In this document: positions 35,205 to 46,877 of the stretch, piece after piece
Numbering within the stretch: the first letter of the stretch is position 1
Layout of the letters: every line of letters begins with the position of its first letter
Source: Brachypterus glaber
Lineage: Eukaryota; Arthropoda; Insecta; Coleoptera; Kateretidae
DNA length: 64,000 nucleotides
Assembly: GCA_958510825.1 (NCBI GenBank)
Contig: OY294049.1
Location: forward strand, 24,256,945 to 24,320,944
Direction of reading: 5' to 3'
Made by a program: the position numbers and the translations under genes
The notes under the pieces: generated by a model
What the model saw: only the letters and a program-made list of their open reading frames with translations
What the model was told of the DNA's origin: nothing
Database searches by the model: none

Positions 35205-35923
35205 TTGTTTAATAATATTAAGTTATATCTAAACCTTAGCAAAACAAATTATGTCATATTTCATACACATCAAACAAGGAAGGACTTAAATATTAAAGTA
35301 AACGATCTTCAAAGAAGCAGTACTATTAAATTCTTAGGCATTACTTTGGACGAATCATTAAGCTGGGAGGGTCAGTGTAATGACGTCATCTCAAAAATAA
35401 ACAGTTACACTTATTTAATTAGAAATCTTAAAGAAGTACTAGATGTAACACAATTATTGTCTTTTTACCACGCTAATATACACTCAAGAATATCATATGG
35501 TCTTATTTTTTGGGGTCCTTCACCATATTCTGAAAAAGTATATGTGTCACAAAAAAGAATTGTAAGAAGTATTGAAGGAATTTCAAATATCGAGTCGTGT
35601 AAACCTCTGTTCAAAAAATACAATATACTCCCACTACCCTGTCAAGTAATTTTTGATTTAGCACTCTATGCTTTTAAAAACAATAAAAATTCTCTTAAAA
35701 ATGTAAATTTTCACTCTTACAGTACTCGTAGATGTGAATATTTTCATCTAGAATTTCATAGGCTAGAAATTGGGAAAAAATTACCCAACTATTTAGGACT
35801 GAAAATATTTAATCATTTACCAATTAATTTAAAAAATTATAAAAATTTAAATTCTTTTAAAAAACAACTTAAGCAGTTTTTAGTAATTCATTGTTTTTAT
35901 AGCATAAAAGATTTTTTTGAAAC
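35205..35923 (+). pseudogene. Non-LTR retrotransposon reverse transcriptase, C-terminal fragment
   Basis: A continuous frame of about 240 codons runs into the N gap. LSKTNYVIFHTHQ, TIKFLGITLDESLSWEGQ and HSRISYGLIFWG match the region after the catalytic palm in insect Jockey/CR1-type elements, where the FLGI-LD and Y-W-G patterns are typical. The C-terminal LNSFKKQLKQFL also recurs in these proteins. The N-terminal endonuclease, palm motifs and start codon are absent, so it is 5'-truncated near 35200. No internal stop is seen, so it is younger than the remnant at 27655. Its orientation is opposite to the host gene. Confidence 0.85.
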
Positions 35924-36123
35924 NNNNNNNNNNNNNNNNNNNNNNNNNNNNNNNNNNNNNNNNNNNNNNNNNNNNNNNNNNNNNNNNNNNNNNNNNNNNN
36001 NNNNNNNNNNNNNNNNNNNNNNNNNNNNNNNNNNNNNNNNNNNNNNNNNNNNNNNNNNNNNNNNNNNNNNNNNNNNNNNNNNNNNNNNNNNNNNNNNNNN
36101 NNNNNNNNNNNNNNNNNNNNNNN
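35924..36123. other. Assembly gap, 200 N
   Basis: Exactly 200 undetermined bases, a conventional scaffold-gap size, so the true length is unknown. It removes the end of the retrotransposon fragment. Confidence 0.98.
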
Positions 36124-36152
36124 TTCACCTAACATCCTAAATTACCTCGTAC

Positions 36153-36348
36153 CAGTGGCGGACTGGCCGTAAGGCAGGGTCGTCAAAAGCCGACCGGGCC
36201 CCAGTACTAAACAGGCCCTCACACGACCATTTGGTCTATTTTGGCTATACCGGGCCCTCGATTTTCCATTTTTTTATGGATTCTGAGCCGTTTACAGGCC
36301 TTTTTTAATATTTTTCCGACTGTGCCGTAGGAAGCCAGTCCGCGTCTG
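36153..36348. mobile_element. 196 bp hAT-type MITE with 8 bp TSD
   Basis: The left end CAGTGGCGGACTGGC (36153) and right end GCCAGTCCGCGTCTG (to 36348) are inverted with two mismatches. CCTCGTAC is duplicated exactly at 36145-36152 and 36349-36356. An 8 bp duplication with CAGTGGCGG-type ends is diagnostic of hAT non-autonomous elements. The element is more GC-rich than its surroundings. Confidence 0.92.
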
Positions 36349-36356
36349 CCTCGTAC

Positions 36357-38417
36357 ATTGCCCTACAGTACTTTACATTAAGTGGACATTATTTACATTA
36401 CGGACATTATTTCGACAGTATTCTACAGTACTACATTTTTAGACATTATTTACATTATTTCGACATTACCTTACAGTACTACATTTTTCTTACATTATTT
36501 ACATTATTCGTACAATATTGTAAATAATGTACATTATTTACAATACATGTACAAAAATAGGTCAGTGAAACGCCCCTCGTTTCGGATGTATCAAAAATAT
36601 ACCGAATCTGGAGGTGTATTTGCAGGACTAATTTTGAAACAATGTTTTCACAATTTAAATCTTCAAACGTAATTTGATTAAATAATTAATAATAATTGAT
36701 TTATAGTTAATTTATTTTGACACAATAAATTCGTGTTTGACATTTCTAATTTTTGGAATAAAAAGATCTAAATTCGTTAAATTTTATTAAAATTAAATAA
36801 AAATATGCTAATAAGACATAAAAATTGCCTTAATTTTGCATTTTGGTTGATATTTTGTTATAATATTACATTATCAAGCTTGCTATATCAAAGAACTATA
36901 AAACTGGTATATATTCGAGACGAAATATCCCGTCGTTATGGTAATGCCTTGTTTTTTATTGGTAAAAACTGATATTATGATAGTTGAAAAAAATAGTCAA
37001 AGTAATCTATGCAAATTTAACATAATTACTTTACCCGTTAAAAGTATATTTATATTTATGATACATTTTGCTTTTTCATTTTGAAAATTTTCAAATTTTT
37101 GGGAAAGCCTTGTATTTGTGCAAAAAAAATCAATTTTTTGCTTATTTTGCGTTTTATGACGTTCATTGTCGATATAAATTAATTTCGAGGCAAAACAAAT
37201 TCGCTCGGTCGGTCGGTCGGTCGTTTGGACTTTTGGACGGGAAATCTTGTCGGCAAGATAACTTAAAAACGCTTTAAGCTAGAGAATTGGAATTTGGCAC
37301 AGAGGTATGTTACCAAAAGTTCTCGCTAAGAATTGTTTTTGGTAAACATTGGGGTGGGAAAATATTTTTTTTCTAAATCCACCCCTGAAGGTGGGTGATA
37401 GTTTTCGTAAAAAATAGTAAATGTTGGGGTTTTTGAGGTTGCTAAAAAATATAGAGTTCGCCACAGGGCCAACGAGTATTATTATGAAAGCGTCATATGG
37501 TATTTAACTTGTAGTATAGGTGAGACTATAAAACATGGTTTCAAAAGTTTTTTAATATCCCTTACCATTTTCGTTTCAATTTTTTGTGAAAAGCAGGTAA
37601 GGTTTTGGTTCTATATTTTTTTATTGATATTTTTATAGTGGTAAAATCTATTCAAAATTGGTTTTATATGATTAAACAAGTGTTTTATTGGCTTCATTTT
37701 CATGCACTGAACCTAACCTAATTCGTTTATTTTATCGGGTATCATCATATTATTTAAAATATAGATATAGATATAGGAATGATTCGACCACTGGATGGAA
37801 CATTCGAAAAATTAAAAATATATTAAAAATCTAATCCGTTTTTTAGTTTTCCAATGTAATTTTAATATATCAGATTACCTGCTGCTTACTAGGTAGTTTT
37901 GTATCGTTTTTTTTTTATATTAGTTAAATAGTTTCATGTTCCTTTTAATATTAGTCTAATATTATTTGTTCATGTTCTAGTTATTTTTAATAAAACATAA
38001 ATAATTTTTGGTTCATTTTAATGTTGGTTCTATATTTTTATAACTATATTAGAACTATATTATAAAGTTTTATTAATATATTTTAAATATTTTAATAAAA
38101 ATTTTAATTTTATTTACCCTGGTTTAATCATCCCCACCATCTGGTTGAAACCCCCCACCCTAGAGGGATGTTTCAACCAAATGTAACTATTTTTATTTTA
38201 ATTTATAAAACTAATTATTTTTTAAATTAATACAACTTGTACTATATTATTTAATAGAAAACATATTAAACTATAGATTGGTATAAAAAAATAAAATAAA
38301 ATAATTTATTAATTATTTTATAAAACGATTTAAACATTAAGAGGTCGAAACATCCCCACTCTCCCCTAGTCAAGAAAGTAATAATTAAGTAATTTCTAAA
38401 AACACCTCTACACATCC
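36357..38417. other. Intron sequence with simple repeats
   Basis: 36370-36545 is made of ACATTATTT, CTACAGTAC and GACATTA motifs. 37206-37222 is a (GGTC)n microsatellite that runs into a GTTTGGACTT motif (37223-37232). 38134-38170 carries an inverted GGTTGAAAC and GTTTCAACC pair with C-rich blocks. This lies within the intron between the membrane exon and the tail exon. Confidence 0.5.
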
Positions 38418-38492
38418 ATGCCCCATGCGGGATTGGAACCCGCTACCTCGGCATTACAAAGCGAAAGCGCTCCGCCATACAACACCGAGGCC
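38418..38492 (-). repeat. tRNA-like sequence, SINE head or tRNA pseudogene
   Basis: On the minus strand an A box-like TGGCGGAGCGC (38477-38467) is followed by a B box GGTTCCAATCC (38440-38430) within a perfect GCGGG/CCCGC T-arm stem. Spacing fits RNA polymerase III internal promoters. The presumed anticodon stem does not pair well and I could not build a full acceptor stem, so a functional tRNA is unlikely. A tRNA-derived SINE or pseudogene is more likely. Confidence 0.55.
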
Positions 38493-38559
38493 GGCATTAT
38501 ACATATTCATACGTTTTACTGTATACATTTATGGTTTTTAAACCCTACTTTTCAATTAC

Positions 38560-38779
38560 CTGTTATCTCCAGTATTAATTTCCAGCATTGAACTGTTTCT
38601 GGATTTTGATTGATGTTTTGTAGATTCCAGATGATGCTGACAGTGTTGCCTGTTTTCGCATCTGCTCCTTTTTCTCCTGACAGCGATCACTACGATTAAA
38701 AGGATGGCCAATCCCAGTGTCAACAAAGATCCGGTCAGCAGTCCTGCCAGGGGCACTATACTCATATTTGAATTCCCAT
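38560..38779 (-). CDS. Sidestep-family exon: transmembrane helix
   Basis: The acceptor CTGTCTTTCCAG precedes 38779 and the donor AG|GTAATT follows 38560, giving 220 bp that enters in phase 1 and leaves in phase 2. It encodes GNSNMSIVPLAGLLTG leading into a hydrophobic helix of about 22 residues (LLTLGLAILLIVVIAV is its core). A basic stop-transfer RRKRSR and a His/Ser-rich cytoplasmic stretch follow, ending in LEINTGDNR. The TGDN motif continuing into R-Y-V is typical of the family. In the family this anchors the protein in the plasma membrane. The intron to exon 47092-46878 is about 8.1 kb. Confidence 0.92.
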
Positions 38780-39926
38780 CTGGAAAGACAGATATAATTA
38801 CTTTTCCTTGTATTAATCTTTTTTCATTGTAAGCGAAAATGGTTTTGATAAAATGAACATTTGCGAGCAGCTTTGATATGTTATTTTGGGGTAGAGAGTC
38901 AGATTATAGTCTAAGAGCTGGTGATCATTTTTATTTCATTATTTTCTCCTGGCTGTATTTTATACAGGTTTATACAGGTTTATTCAGAAATAAGTTCGAG
39001 AAAGTTAACAGGTAATTCTAAATATCCTATAAATTTTGGTCCAGAAATAAGTCCTAAGGGAGCTACGGCTCTTTAAAATTGTAATAAAAATAAAGTTTTT
39101 AATTAATAACTCTTGTACCCTTTACGCTAGAGCGACGAACTTTTGCATGTATACTAGTATTAATAAGGGCAATAAGTTTATGTTAATGTTTTTTTTTTAA
39201 TTTATCCAGAGGCGTGCCTAGACAAACTTTTTTATGTGTATGTTTTTAAATTTTGTTTTTAATAAATATAGATTCCTTCAGTAAAAATACATAAAAAATG
39301 TCATATAGTGTAACACTGTAGGAGCAACCGTTTAAAAAAAATGCAATTAATAGGAAGTAACATTTTGTGCCACTGAAAATGTTACTTTTTAAAAGGCTAT
39401 AACTCCTTTAATATTAAATTTTGGTGTTTTGGTGAAGAATACTTTTTTGCTTAGTTTTAAATGAAGAATCGCCCTAAAGCATTAAAATTTTATTGGTGCT
39501 TTTTTTGTTCCCCATTCAGGGCTTATTTCCGGACCAACCTTTATAGTAACTTTTTTAAATATTTTTTAACGTAGAACCTCTTAAATTTCTTGAACTTATT
39601 TCTGAATATACACAACTATTCAGTAGGCCAAGGGGTAAAAAAGGCTTTAAAAAGTTTACTTAACATATGTCAACACTAAAAAGTGTAAAAAAAAATCTCA
39701 TTTCTTTAAAAAATTAAGTAGGTATCACATATGTTAAAGGCACTTTTTAAAGAATACTCTTACTCCTTAGCCCAGAATAATTGTACTAACTATGAAAATA
39801 GCTTAATCTGAATGTAAGAAATGGAATGTAAAGGACTCGGCTAGTTTAAAATATATTTTTTGGTAGCTCATCTGTATCCAAGAAATTTTTGTCTAGGACG
39901 TTTTTTGGCGATTTTGGAAAATTCGT
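38780..39926. repeat. Intron with partial copy of the 4131-5286 family
   Basis: TTCAGAAATAAGTTC at 38983 and GAACTTATTTCTGAA at 39591 form inverted ends. Inner blocks (AAGGGAGCTACGGCTC, ACACTGTAGGAGCAACCG) resemble 4131-5286 and 42640-43260. The TA plus CAGGGTG tips are degraded, so this is an old copy. Confidence 0.6.
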
Positions 39927-39963
39927 TATACTATTCTAGCGCTTACGCGCTGTGGATAGTATA
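39927..39963. repeat. Conserved hairpin, copy 1
   Basis: TATACTATTC plus AGCGC, loop TTAC, GCGCT plus GATAGTATA form a stem with one internal mismatch pair and one base change. The same hairpin occurs at 53756-53790, preceded in both places by a related GATTTTGGCAAATTC-like sequence. Probably the 3' end structure of a dispersed retroelement. Confidence 0.6.
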
Positions 39964-40238
39964 ATAAAGAGCGCACGGTATTCTAGAAAAACTTTTAAAT
40001 GACATGATAACTTCCATTTTTTTTTTCTTTTTGGAATTTGTTATATGAGCTCAAATTAAAAAAATAAGACAAAAATTTTAAAAATCGTTAGAGCCGTTTT
40101 TGAAAAAATGTGTTTTTTCACCCTAACATATTCGGCTTGACCTCGATGTCTCGGATTTTGACCAAACTTGGAATAGTGGTACCACTATAGTACCTAAGCA
40201 CTCCCACTATTTTTTTTTTCAAAATCAATCCTTTTACT

Positions 40239-41012
40239 ATACCGGGTGTCCCAACAGGTTATTTGAAAAGGTAAAATTTTTTGGAAAAAATAGCCTTAAA
40301 TGTAAGCCAAATAAGATTTTATTGACTTATTTAAAACCACTCCTTGCTTACCCACCACCTTGAAACTACTCCCAACTTCTGTTTTTCAAATAGCACCCCG
40401 CAATTCTCATTAAAGAATATGAAAGTGGATATTGTAAGGGGCTCTAAATAACAATTATTATTCCAGGTTCCAGGAGAATGAGTTAATGTGAGTTGGTTTT
40501 GGATACATTAATCTATTTTCTTTTTGGTAAAATTTTACGTGTTTTTGGAAAATTTTACGTGTTTTTGGAAAATTTTACGATGAAAAATTTAGCTTGTGAT
40601 CTGACGGGGTTGTACTTTGGAGCCCGTTAAAAAAATAAGAAATCACTTCTAATACATTGTTAAATTTAAAATAAAATGTGCTTTCATATTTTTTAGTAAA
40701 AATAGGAGAGTGCTATTTAAAAAACAAGTTGGGGTGGTGCCAGGAGGCTGGGTAAATAAGGGGTAGTTTTGCATGTCAGTAAATTCTACTTTGACTCTTT
40801 TTAATTTTATTTTTTTTAACTTTTTTATCCTTTTAAATAACGAAAATATAGCCCGTTCAAAACCTGGTGGGACATTATCAGAGGTAGGGGGTGGTTTCAA
40901 GAGGGTGGGTAAGCAATAAAATCTTCTTTGGCTCCCGCTATTTTTCGCATTTTTTTTACCTTTTCCAATAACGGAGATATAGCTTGTCAAGAACCTGGTG
41001 GGACACCCGGTA
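40239..41012. mobile_element. 774 bp TIR element, CCGGGTGTCCCA ends
   Basis: TACCGGGTGTCCCAACAGGT at 40239 is matched by ACCTGGTGGGACACCCGGTA ending at 41012, with TA borders. A 22 bp tandem (GAAAATTTTACGTGTTTTTG, 2-3 units) lies at about 40523-40583. The 164-codon minus frame at 40649-41143 overlaps the inverted arms, shows no domain, and is not accepted as a gene. Confidence 0.75.
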
Positions 41013-41132
41013 TAGTGAACGGATGAACCGTTTTGAAAAAAAAAAATGGTGGGAGAGCTTAGGAACCATAGTGGTACCACTGTGCCAAGTTTGGTCAAAA
41101 TCCGAGACATCGAGGTCAAACCAAGTATGTTT

Positions 41133-41796
41133 CCAGACAGCACATGATATTTTAAAGACGTCTTTTTTAGATCTTAATTATGTCTGGAAGCCTAAAGACA
41201 TAAAAAAGATATCTTATGGACTTCTTTTTAGGGATGTTTAAAAGATATCTGATGATGATGATGTCTATAAGATGTCTTTTAAGTATCGGTACAAGACGTC
41301 TTAGCTTCGATATCGCTAAAAATATATTAAACACAATCAACTATTAAAAAACTACCATTTTTTTTAAAGATCTTTTTTTGAAAAACAAAAAAATTAAAAC
41401 AAAATTTTTCGTTTTTTTATTTTCTTTTTACGAAAAACGGAAAAATTCAAAAAAAAAAAATAAAAAAAGAAATTTTCAAAAAAAAAACAAAAAAAATTAA
41501 AAAAAAAATCACATTTTTTTGTATTATCTTTTTTCGACAAACAAATTACCTCTGATTATAATTCTTATTACGCTTTTTATATCAATACCCAGCAACGTAA
41601 ATGGGAGGGGGTGTTATGTTGTAAAGTCGCCTGTGCAAGACGTCCGTAAGGCATCTTAAAAAAGATGTCTTAAAGACATTACCTTTTGTACAAACGATGT
41701 CGTTAAGACGTCTTTAAGATGCAGACGTTTTTAAGACATCTTGAATGACGAGCTACGACATCTTTAAGATCTCTTTGTCATCTTTGTGTTGTCAGG
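41133..41796. mobile_element. 664 bp element rich in AAGA-GTCTT palindromes
   Basis: CCAGACAGCACA at the left and TGTGTTGTCAGG at the right are near-inverted ends. Both flanking parts of the split outer arm match 40035-40140, so this is a discrete insertion. Sub-terminal regions (41155-41310 and 41630-41785) are packed with short palindromes AAAGACGTCTTT, AAGATATC, AAGATGTCTT and related forms. The centre (41330-41570) is almost pure A/T. Confidence 0.75.
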
Positions 41797-42299
41797 GTTA
41801 CAGTGAAGTATACAAGATTTTTTTTAAAGAACACGTTTTTTTTTTTCAAAATCGGCTCTAAGAATTTTTAAAATTTTGGTATTATTTTTTTAATTAGAGC
41901 TCATATAACAAATTCCAACCGTGAACGTTATTATAGTACAAAAAATATATAACTACTTATTTTAAGTTAAAATGTTGGTATTTTCAAAGCTTGATTTTAC
42001 ATTTTTGATAAATGCAAAAATAAACATTAAAGAGATAAAAATTAATGTAATCAAAATATACATTTCCAACAAATCGTAATTCTTTTAGAATATATCATTT
42101 AACTAAACATTTAATGCTTAATCTAATAGATTAAATCTTTATAAGCTTTCAGCTTAAAGCTTAATAAAAACAAACATAAAATGAGTTTATGAAAAGTAAA
42201 AATAAAATTACGGGCAGTAGGTATTTTTTTTATAGATTTAATAGCTAGATTTAAAATGTTAACATAACATAATATAACATAACATACATGTATACAACA

Positions 42300-43260
42300 A
42301 TAGGGTGGACCTTATTTTTTTGTATTTTTTTAAAAAAATTATTTTGATGTAACCAGAAAATCTTAAAAATATAAGGGTGATCAAACTTCTGTAAGGGTCC
42401 CAATTGCACCCCTAAGATATTTGTAAAATTACCCTATAATCGTAAAAAAAGTCGTTAAAAATGGTCTGTATTTTTTGTATCAGTAAAAAATTTAAAAGCC
42501 TTTAAATTTTATTTTTTTTCCTTTAAGTGTACAAAATTATGTGCCAAATTTAAAAATAATCAAAAGATTCTCTCAGGTGCCGAAAATCCGCCAAAGTTGC
42601 CCCTAAATAACTAAATTTGACGAATTTCCAAGTTTAACATACAATTTTACGTTCTAATCATCCAAAATAGGAATCAAGAAAATGCAATACTGCCAGGCGA
42701 TTCTTCATCAAAAAATATGAGAAAAAGTTTCCGTACATAAATATTTAAGGTACTCAAAAACTGATTTTCGAACCTAGGTTTATAAGACCTTTTTTTTACA
42801 GTTCTTAATGTAGAATCACTTTTCATTATTGAAATTTTTATTGGTGCATATTTTAGTTCCTATTTTTGATGCTCAGAATCTGATATTTTTTGTTCAACTG
42901 AAATCTTCTCGAGAACGGTTGGCCCTAATGTAGGGTGTTACATAAAGATTATGTTTTTTACTGAGAAATGTCAAAAAATTTCCAGATAAAAAAGTTTGGG
43001 GCAAAAAGTCACATCGCACCCTCATTTTGAAAGTCCCCACTTAACATTACCAAATAAAAATTACATAAAATAACAGCCTTTATCAATGTTAAAGCATGTG
43101 CAAATTTGTTACAGTGGTTTATGGAGTTCCAGCAATATTAAATAAAAACTACCTTTTAGATGTACCCTTAGGAGGGTCGTAGCTTCCTTAGGGCTCATTT
43201 CCGGACCCACCTTTACATGAACTTAAAATTCTCAAACTTATTTCTGAATAACCCTGTATA
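42300..43260. repeat. Two dispersed repeat fragments in intron
   Basis: 42300-42600 is the inverse of 18540-18800. From about 42640 to 43260 the sequence follows the right half of the 4131-5286 family (TTTAGTTCCTATTTTTGATG, ATTACATAAAATAACAGCC) and ends in the canonical terminus CTGAATAACCCTGTA. The left terminus is missing. Confidence 0.65.
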
Positions 43261-44729
43261 TAAATTATTTTAAAAATAAACAAAACTAAATAAATGTGCT
43301 AAAATGTTGATAAGGACTACTCGTAGAACTGTTTATCTTGTTTCGCGTAGTGTAATTGTAGTAAATTATTCCGTAAAAGTCTTTCTTAGTACAATAAAAC
43401 AGCAAAACAAAGCAAGTTTTTGAAATACTGCATTATCCTAGAATCCTGTATGTTTATAAGGCAAGGCTTTATCAGCGTGCATACAAAAATGTATTCACAA
43501 AACTTTCTTTTCCGCATCATAGTAAGATATCTATATATGTACTAGTAAAAAAATCGATATAAACAAAACAAGTTAAAATGAATAAAAAAAACTAAAAAAG
43601 AAATAAATAAATAAATAAATAAATTAATAAAAAAACTTTTTTGAAGATCGACAAAGGTAGGCGGAATTCAAATAAAATACTTTACATAAATGATAACACC
43701 CTGCGTTTAAAAAAAGCTTCATCCAAAAAAAATGCAAGGCTCTGTTTTCGTCAAAATATTTGTATCTTTTTTCATGTTGTTTTAGGTTAAAATACTTGAA
43801 ATATTTAATTTAAAATCAAAATTATATATGAAAAGGTCACGTTAGATAACATGGCACCTTTGGATATATAATATATCCGATACATCGCGATGGTAGTGAA
43901 CGTGTTAGAATAATAACAAAAAAACCGTTTAGGAAAGAAAAATTATTTTTTAAACTGATGTGTTATAAATACCTAACTTTTGTCAAAACATAATATTTAC
44001 AGGGTCACCTTGTCAGAGTGTAACGAAAAAGGTGGGCATAGCCATATTTTACTCACCGAAATAATGAAAAAAGTTCATATGTGCATATTGTCTAAAATAC
44101 TCTGATCATAACTCAGCTGAGTTATAACAGATACGTTATAACATATTACAAAATATGGTTTGGACTATATTACAACAACATTTCTAACAGTGTAAAAAAA
44201 AATCTTGAAATTGATTCTTTATTCCCATAACTTGCGTGTGGAAAACTTACCCAAAACTTTTAAGTAGTAGGTGTGAGAAAAGAACCTAAATTTAATCAAT
44301 AGTCGATAGTTCTCGATCAAGTGTCTCAACTCTTGATGACATGACTGTCGTCTTGTATTGATTTTTTAAATTACACTTTTGTCTTGATTTTTCTCTAAAT
44401 CGAAACAAGACGAGAAGACTCGATTTCTCGATTTTCGTAAAACCCTAGTTATGAGAAAATACAAATTAGAAAAAGTACAGTACCGTAAATCCCCGTGACT
44501 TGAAACACTTTTCAACTTTGAAGTAAATTTAAGGAAACGCTATTAAATATGAATTCAAAATACAGTGTCCATACTTTTAGTCCCCATTGATACTACTAAA
44601 TGCCACAAAGGATTTTCTTTAAATCTTTTTATGTGTGTATTTTTAATACGTGTTTCAAGATAGGGACATAGTGGTCCATACTTGAAACGCTTTGCTTTTC
44701 ACCTCAGTTTTTTTATATTAATATGGTCC
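43261..44729. other. Intron DNA, nothing specific
   Basis: AT-rich; an (AAAT)n run is at about 43600-43625. No exon-like segment with splice sites is recognised. Confidence 0.4.
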
Positions 44730-45145
44730 TAATTTATTATTCCATCAATCTATTTTCTAATCTTCGTACAGAATAATATTGGTAGACAGTTTCGGGCTGC
44801 TGGTCCTCTTCATTACCAAGTCAACTCTGCACGCTGATTAAGAAAACGTTTTTAGACTTTATTCGCAAAAGGAATATAGTTATTACATTGATGTAGACTT
44901 GTGCGCCATCTATTGCTAGATGTAGATAACTACTCATACCTCTCCTAGTCTGGAGACTTTGAATGGTAGCAAGTTGAAGACTTGTGTGTCTCAAGCACAT
45001 AGTGGTTAGAAGTAGAATTAGTAAAGACAGAAATTTTGACTCTTGGTACTGAAGTGGGCCAGCAGCCGGAAACTGTCAGTCTACCAATATCACTCTGTAC
45101 GATGATTAGAAAATAGATTGATGGAATAATAAATTAATATTTTCA
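44730..45145. mobile_element. ~415 bp foldback
   Basis: TTTATTATTCCATCAATCTA and TTTTCTAATCTTCGTACAGA with GGTAGACAGTTTCGGGCTGC (about 44732-44812) are inverted at 45060-45140. The interior contains GCGCCATCTATTGCTAGATG (44900), which resembles a segment near 61265-61300. No coding content. Confidence 0.75.
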
Positions 45146-45983
45146 TAATTTAGTTTAAAACTAAAAATTCTGTCTTTACTAATCCTGCGTCTGACCACAC
45201 GTTAGTGGTACTACCTATATATTTGCATTACGAAGAAAACCACATTTTTATAAAATTATTGCAGATGCAGAATTTTACATTGTTGGTTGTTTTTGGTAAG
45301 ACGTCAAATTTTTGATTATTATTTAATATTTATAATATATTAATATTAAATATCGCAACATTAGATTTTTCTCATAACATTTTAATGGTCAACAAAGTAA
45401 AATTAGGAGTTTGTATAAAAAAATCGTAGAATTATTTTAGGTTCTTAAGAACTAATATTAAAAGTTTCGTGTTTTACTTTTCCATATTTTAAAAGTGGAA
45501 GAATATAAATACATTTTGCTACATTTTAAGTCATGATAGGACCTAAAATATTTCCACTGCAACAACATAAAAAATTAACTTTTTTGCAATTTATAAAAAT
45601 ATGTTTTTCTTCGTAATGCAATTAGATAGATCAATTTTACAAACGGATTTGAAATATAGATGAAAAATATTATTAAAATAAATATTTAATTGTAGAGGAT
45701 CAGCGATTGGTTTAATTCTGGTTTATCCTGAAGAAATGTTAAGCCACTATCTTCCAAATATGAACCTTGGAGATTCACTGTGAGTGGTTCTATAATGTCC
45801 TCTAAAAGGATTCATCGTCCGTTTCTTTCATCAATATTGTTCATCTAAATTTTCCTAGGGAACTATGTCTACAATAGTATTAAACTGTACACCTGAGAGT
45901 AATAAAATTTTATAAAAATCTGTTTTAGTGTATACACTACATAGTAAAATAAAACACCAAAAAAAAACAACTTAATAACTAAA
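45146..45983. other. Intron DNA, nothing specific
   Basis: AT-rich with no recognised exon. Short inverted ATTACGAAGAAAA and TTTTTCTTCGTAAT segments (about 45228, 45605) may mark one more degraded foldback of about 390 bp. Confidence 0.4.
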
Positions 45984-46796
45984 TATCGTCGGCTTACAAG
46001 TAAAGAGCACTAAGTCCAAAAACATAGGTTTGAGATATTGACAAATTTAACTTTCATTGTTGTTTTTTAATTTTTGTAATAATTGTTTTTGGAAAAAAAC
46101 TACCGCAAATTGCAATGATATGTCTCATTTCCAGTTAAATAAAGAAAAATTAAAGTAGTTTATCAACTAAATTTGAAAAAAGACATGGACTGAATGCCTT
46201 TTACTTGTAGGCCCACGACGTCGGCTTACAAGTAAAGAGCACTAAGTCAATAAAATAATATAAAAAACTATTTAAAATTAAAACCCTTCTATTAGTTAAA
46301 CGTAATGTATGTATTATCTGATAATAAAAAACCAATGCGAATGAAAAATAATTTATTACCTACACATCGAAAGTACACGTAAAAAGCATTGTCATTTTAC
46401 AGGTAAAGTTCTGTTTCTCTGTTCTGTCTCTATTCCATCAACTTTAACATAGCAAAATTTGAATTCGTTTGTCAGTACAATAAATAACGCGATATTGTAT
46501 CATATAAATGATTCAAGCAATCATATTTTTATAAATTAACTCCTTTTAGAAAGTCGCTTAGTGCAGAAACATTTGAAATAATCTACAAGTAAAACGCACT
46601 AAGTGCACTAAGTGACTTAGTGCCTATTGCTTGCCTATTGGTGCGTTTTGTATAGTGGGTAACTCTTTTGGCAGTCCACCTAGAAGTTAGTTCGGTTTAC
46701 CTGTATATAGATCATCAAAAATTAATTACAGTGCCATAAAAATCCCATTTTTGCAAAAAAGTGACTTAGTGCCTTTTACTTGTAAGCCGACGATAT
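45984..46796. mobile_element. ~810 bp TIR element, GTCGGCTTACAAGTAAA ends
   Basis: TATCGTCGGCTTACAAGTAA at 45984 and TTACTTGTAAGCCGACGATA ending at 46796 are inverted. A third internal copy of the same motif lies at about 46218. CACTAAGTC or GACTTAGTG words recur throughout. The right end is only about 80 bp from Sidestep exon 46878-47092. Confidence 0.75.
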
Positions 46797-46877
46797 AATA
46801 ATATATCCTGTTTATAAAGTTAGGCTGTTAGAGATTTGGAGGTTAATTTATATCAGTGTGTGTTCGTAAACATTTAC

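Larger units (their letters stand above)
40035..41925. repeat. Outer foldback holding two nested elements
   Basis: Left arm 40035-40238 (TTGTTATATGAGCTC, GACCTCGATGTCTCGGATTT, AGTGGTACCACTATAG) is inverted at 41013-41132 and 41797-41925. The centre is occupied by a TIR element (40239-41012), and the right arm is split by another (41133-41796). The frame at 40984-41241 crosses two repeat boundaries and is spurious. Confidence 0.8.

Noticed and set aside
36382..36672. 96-codon plus frame rich in YSTTF and HYLHY
   Set aside because: Produced by ACATTATTT and CTACAGTAC simple repeats.
38418..38492. Functional tRNA gene
   Set aside because: T-arm and boxes are present, but a normal anticodon arm and acceptor stem could not be assembled by eye.
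40649..41143. 164-codon minus-strand frame
   Set aside because: It spans the inner TIR of one element and the arm of another, and shows no domain. Its sequence is explained by inverted repeats.
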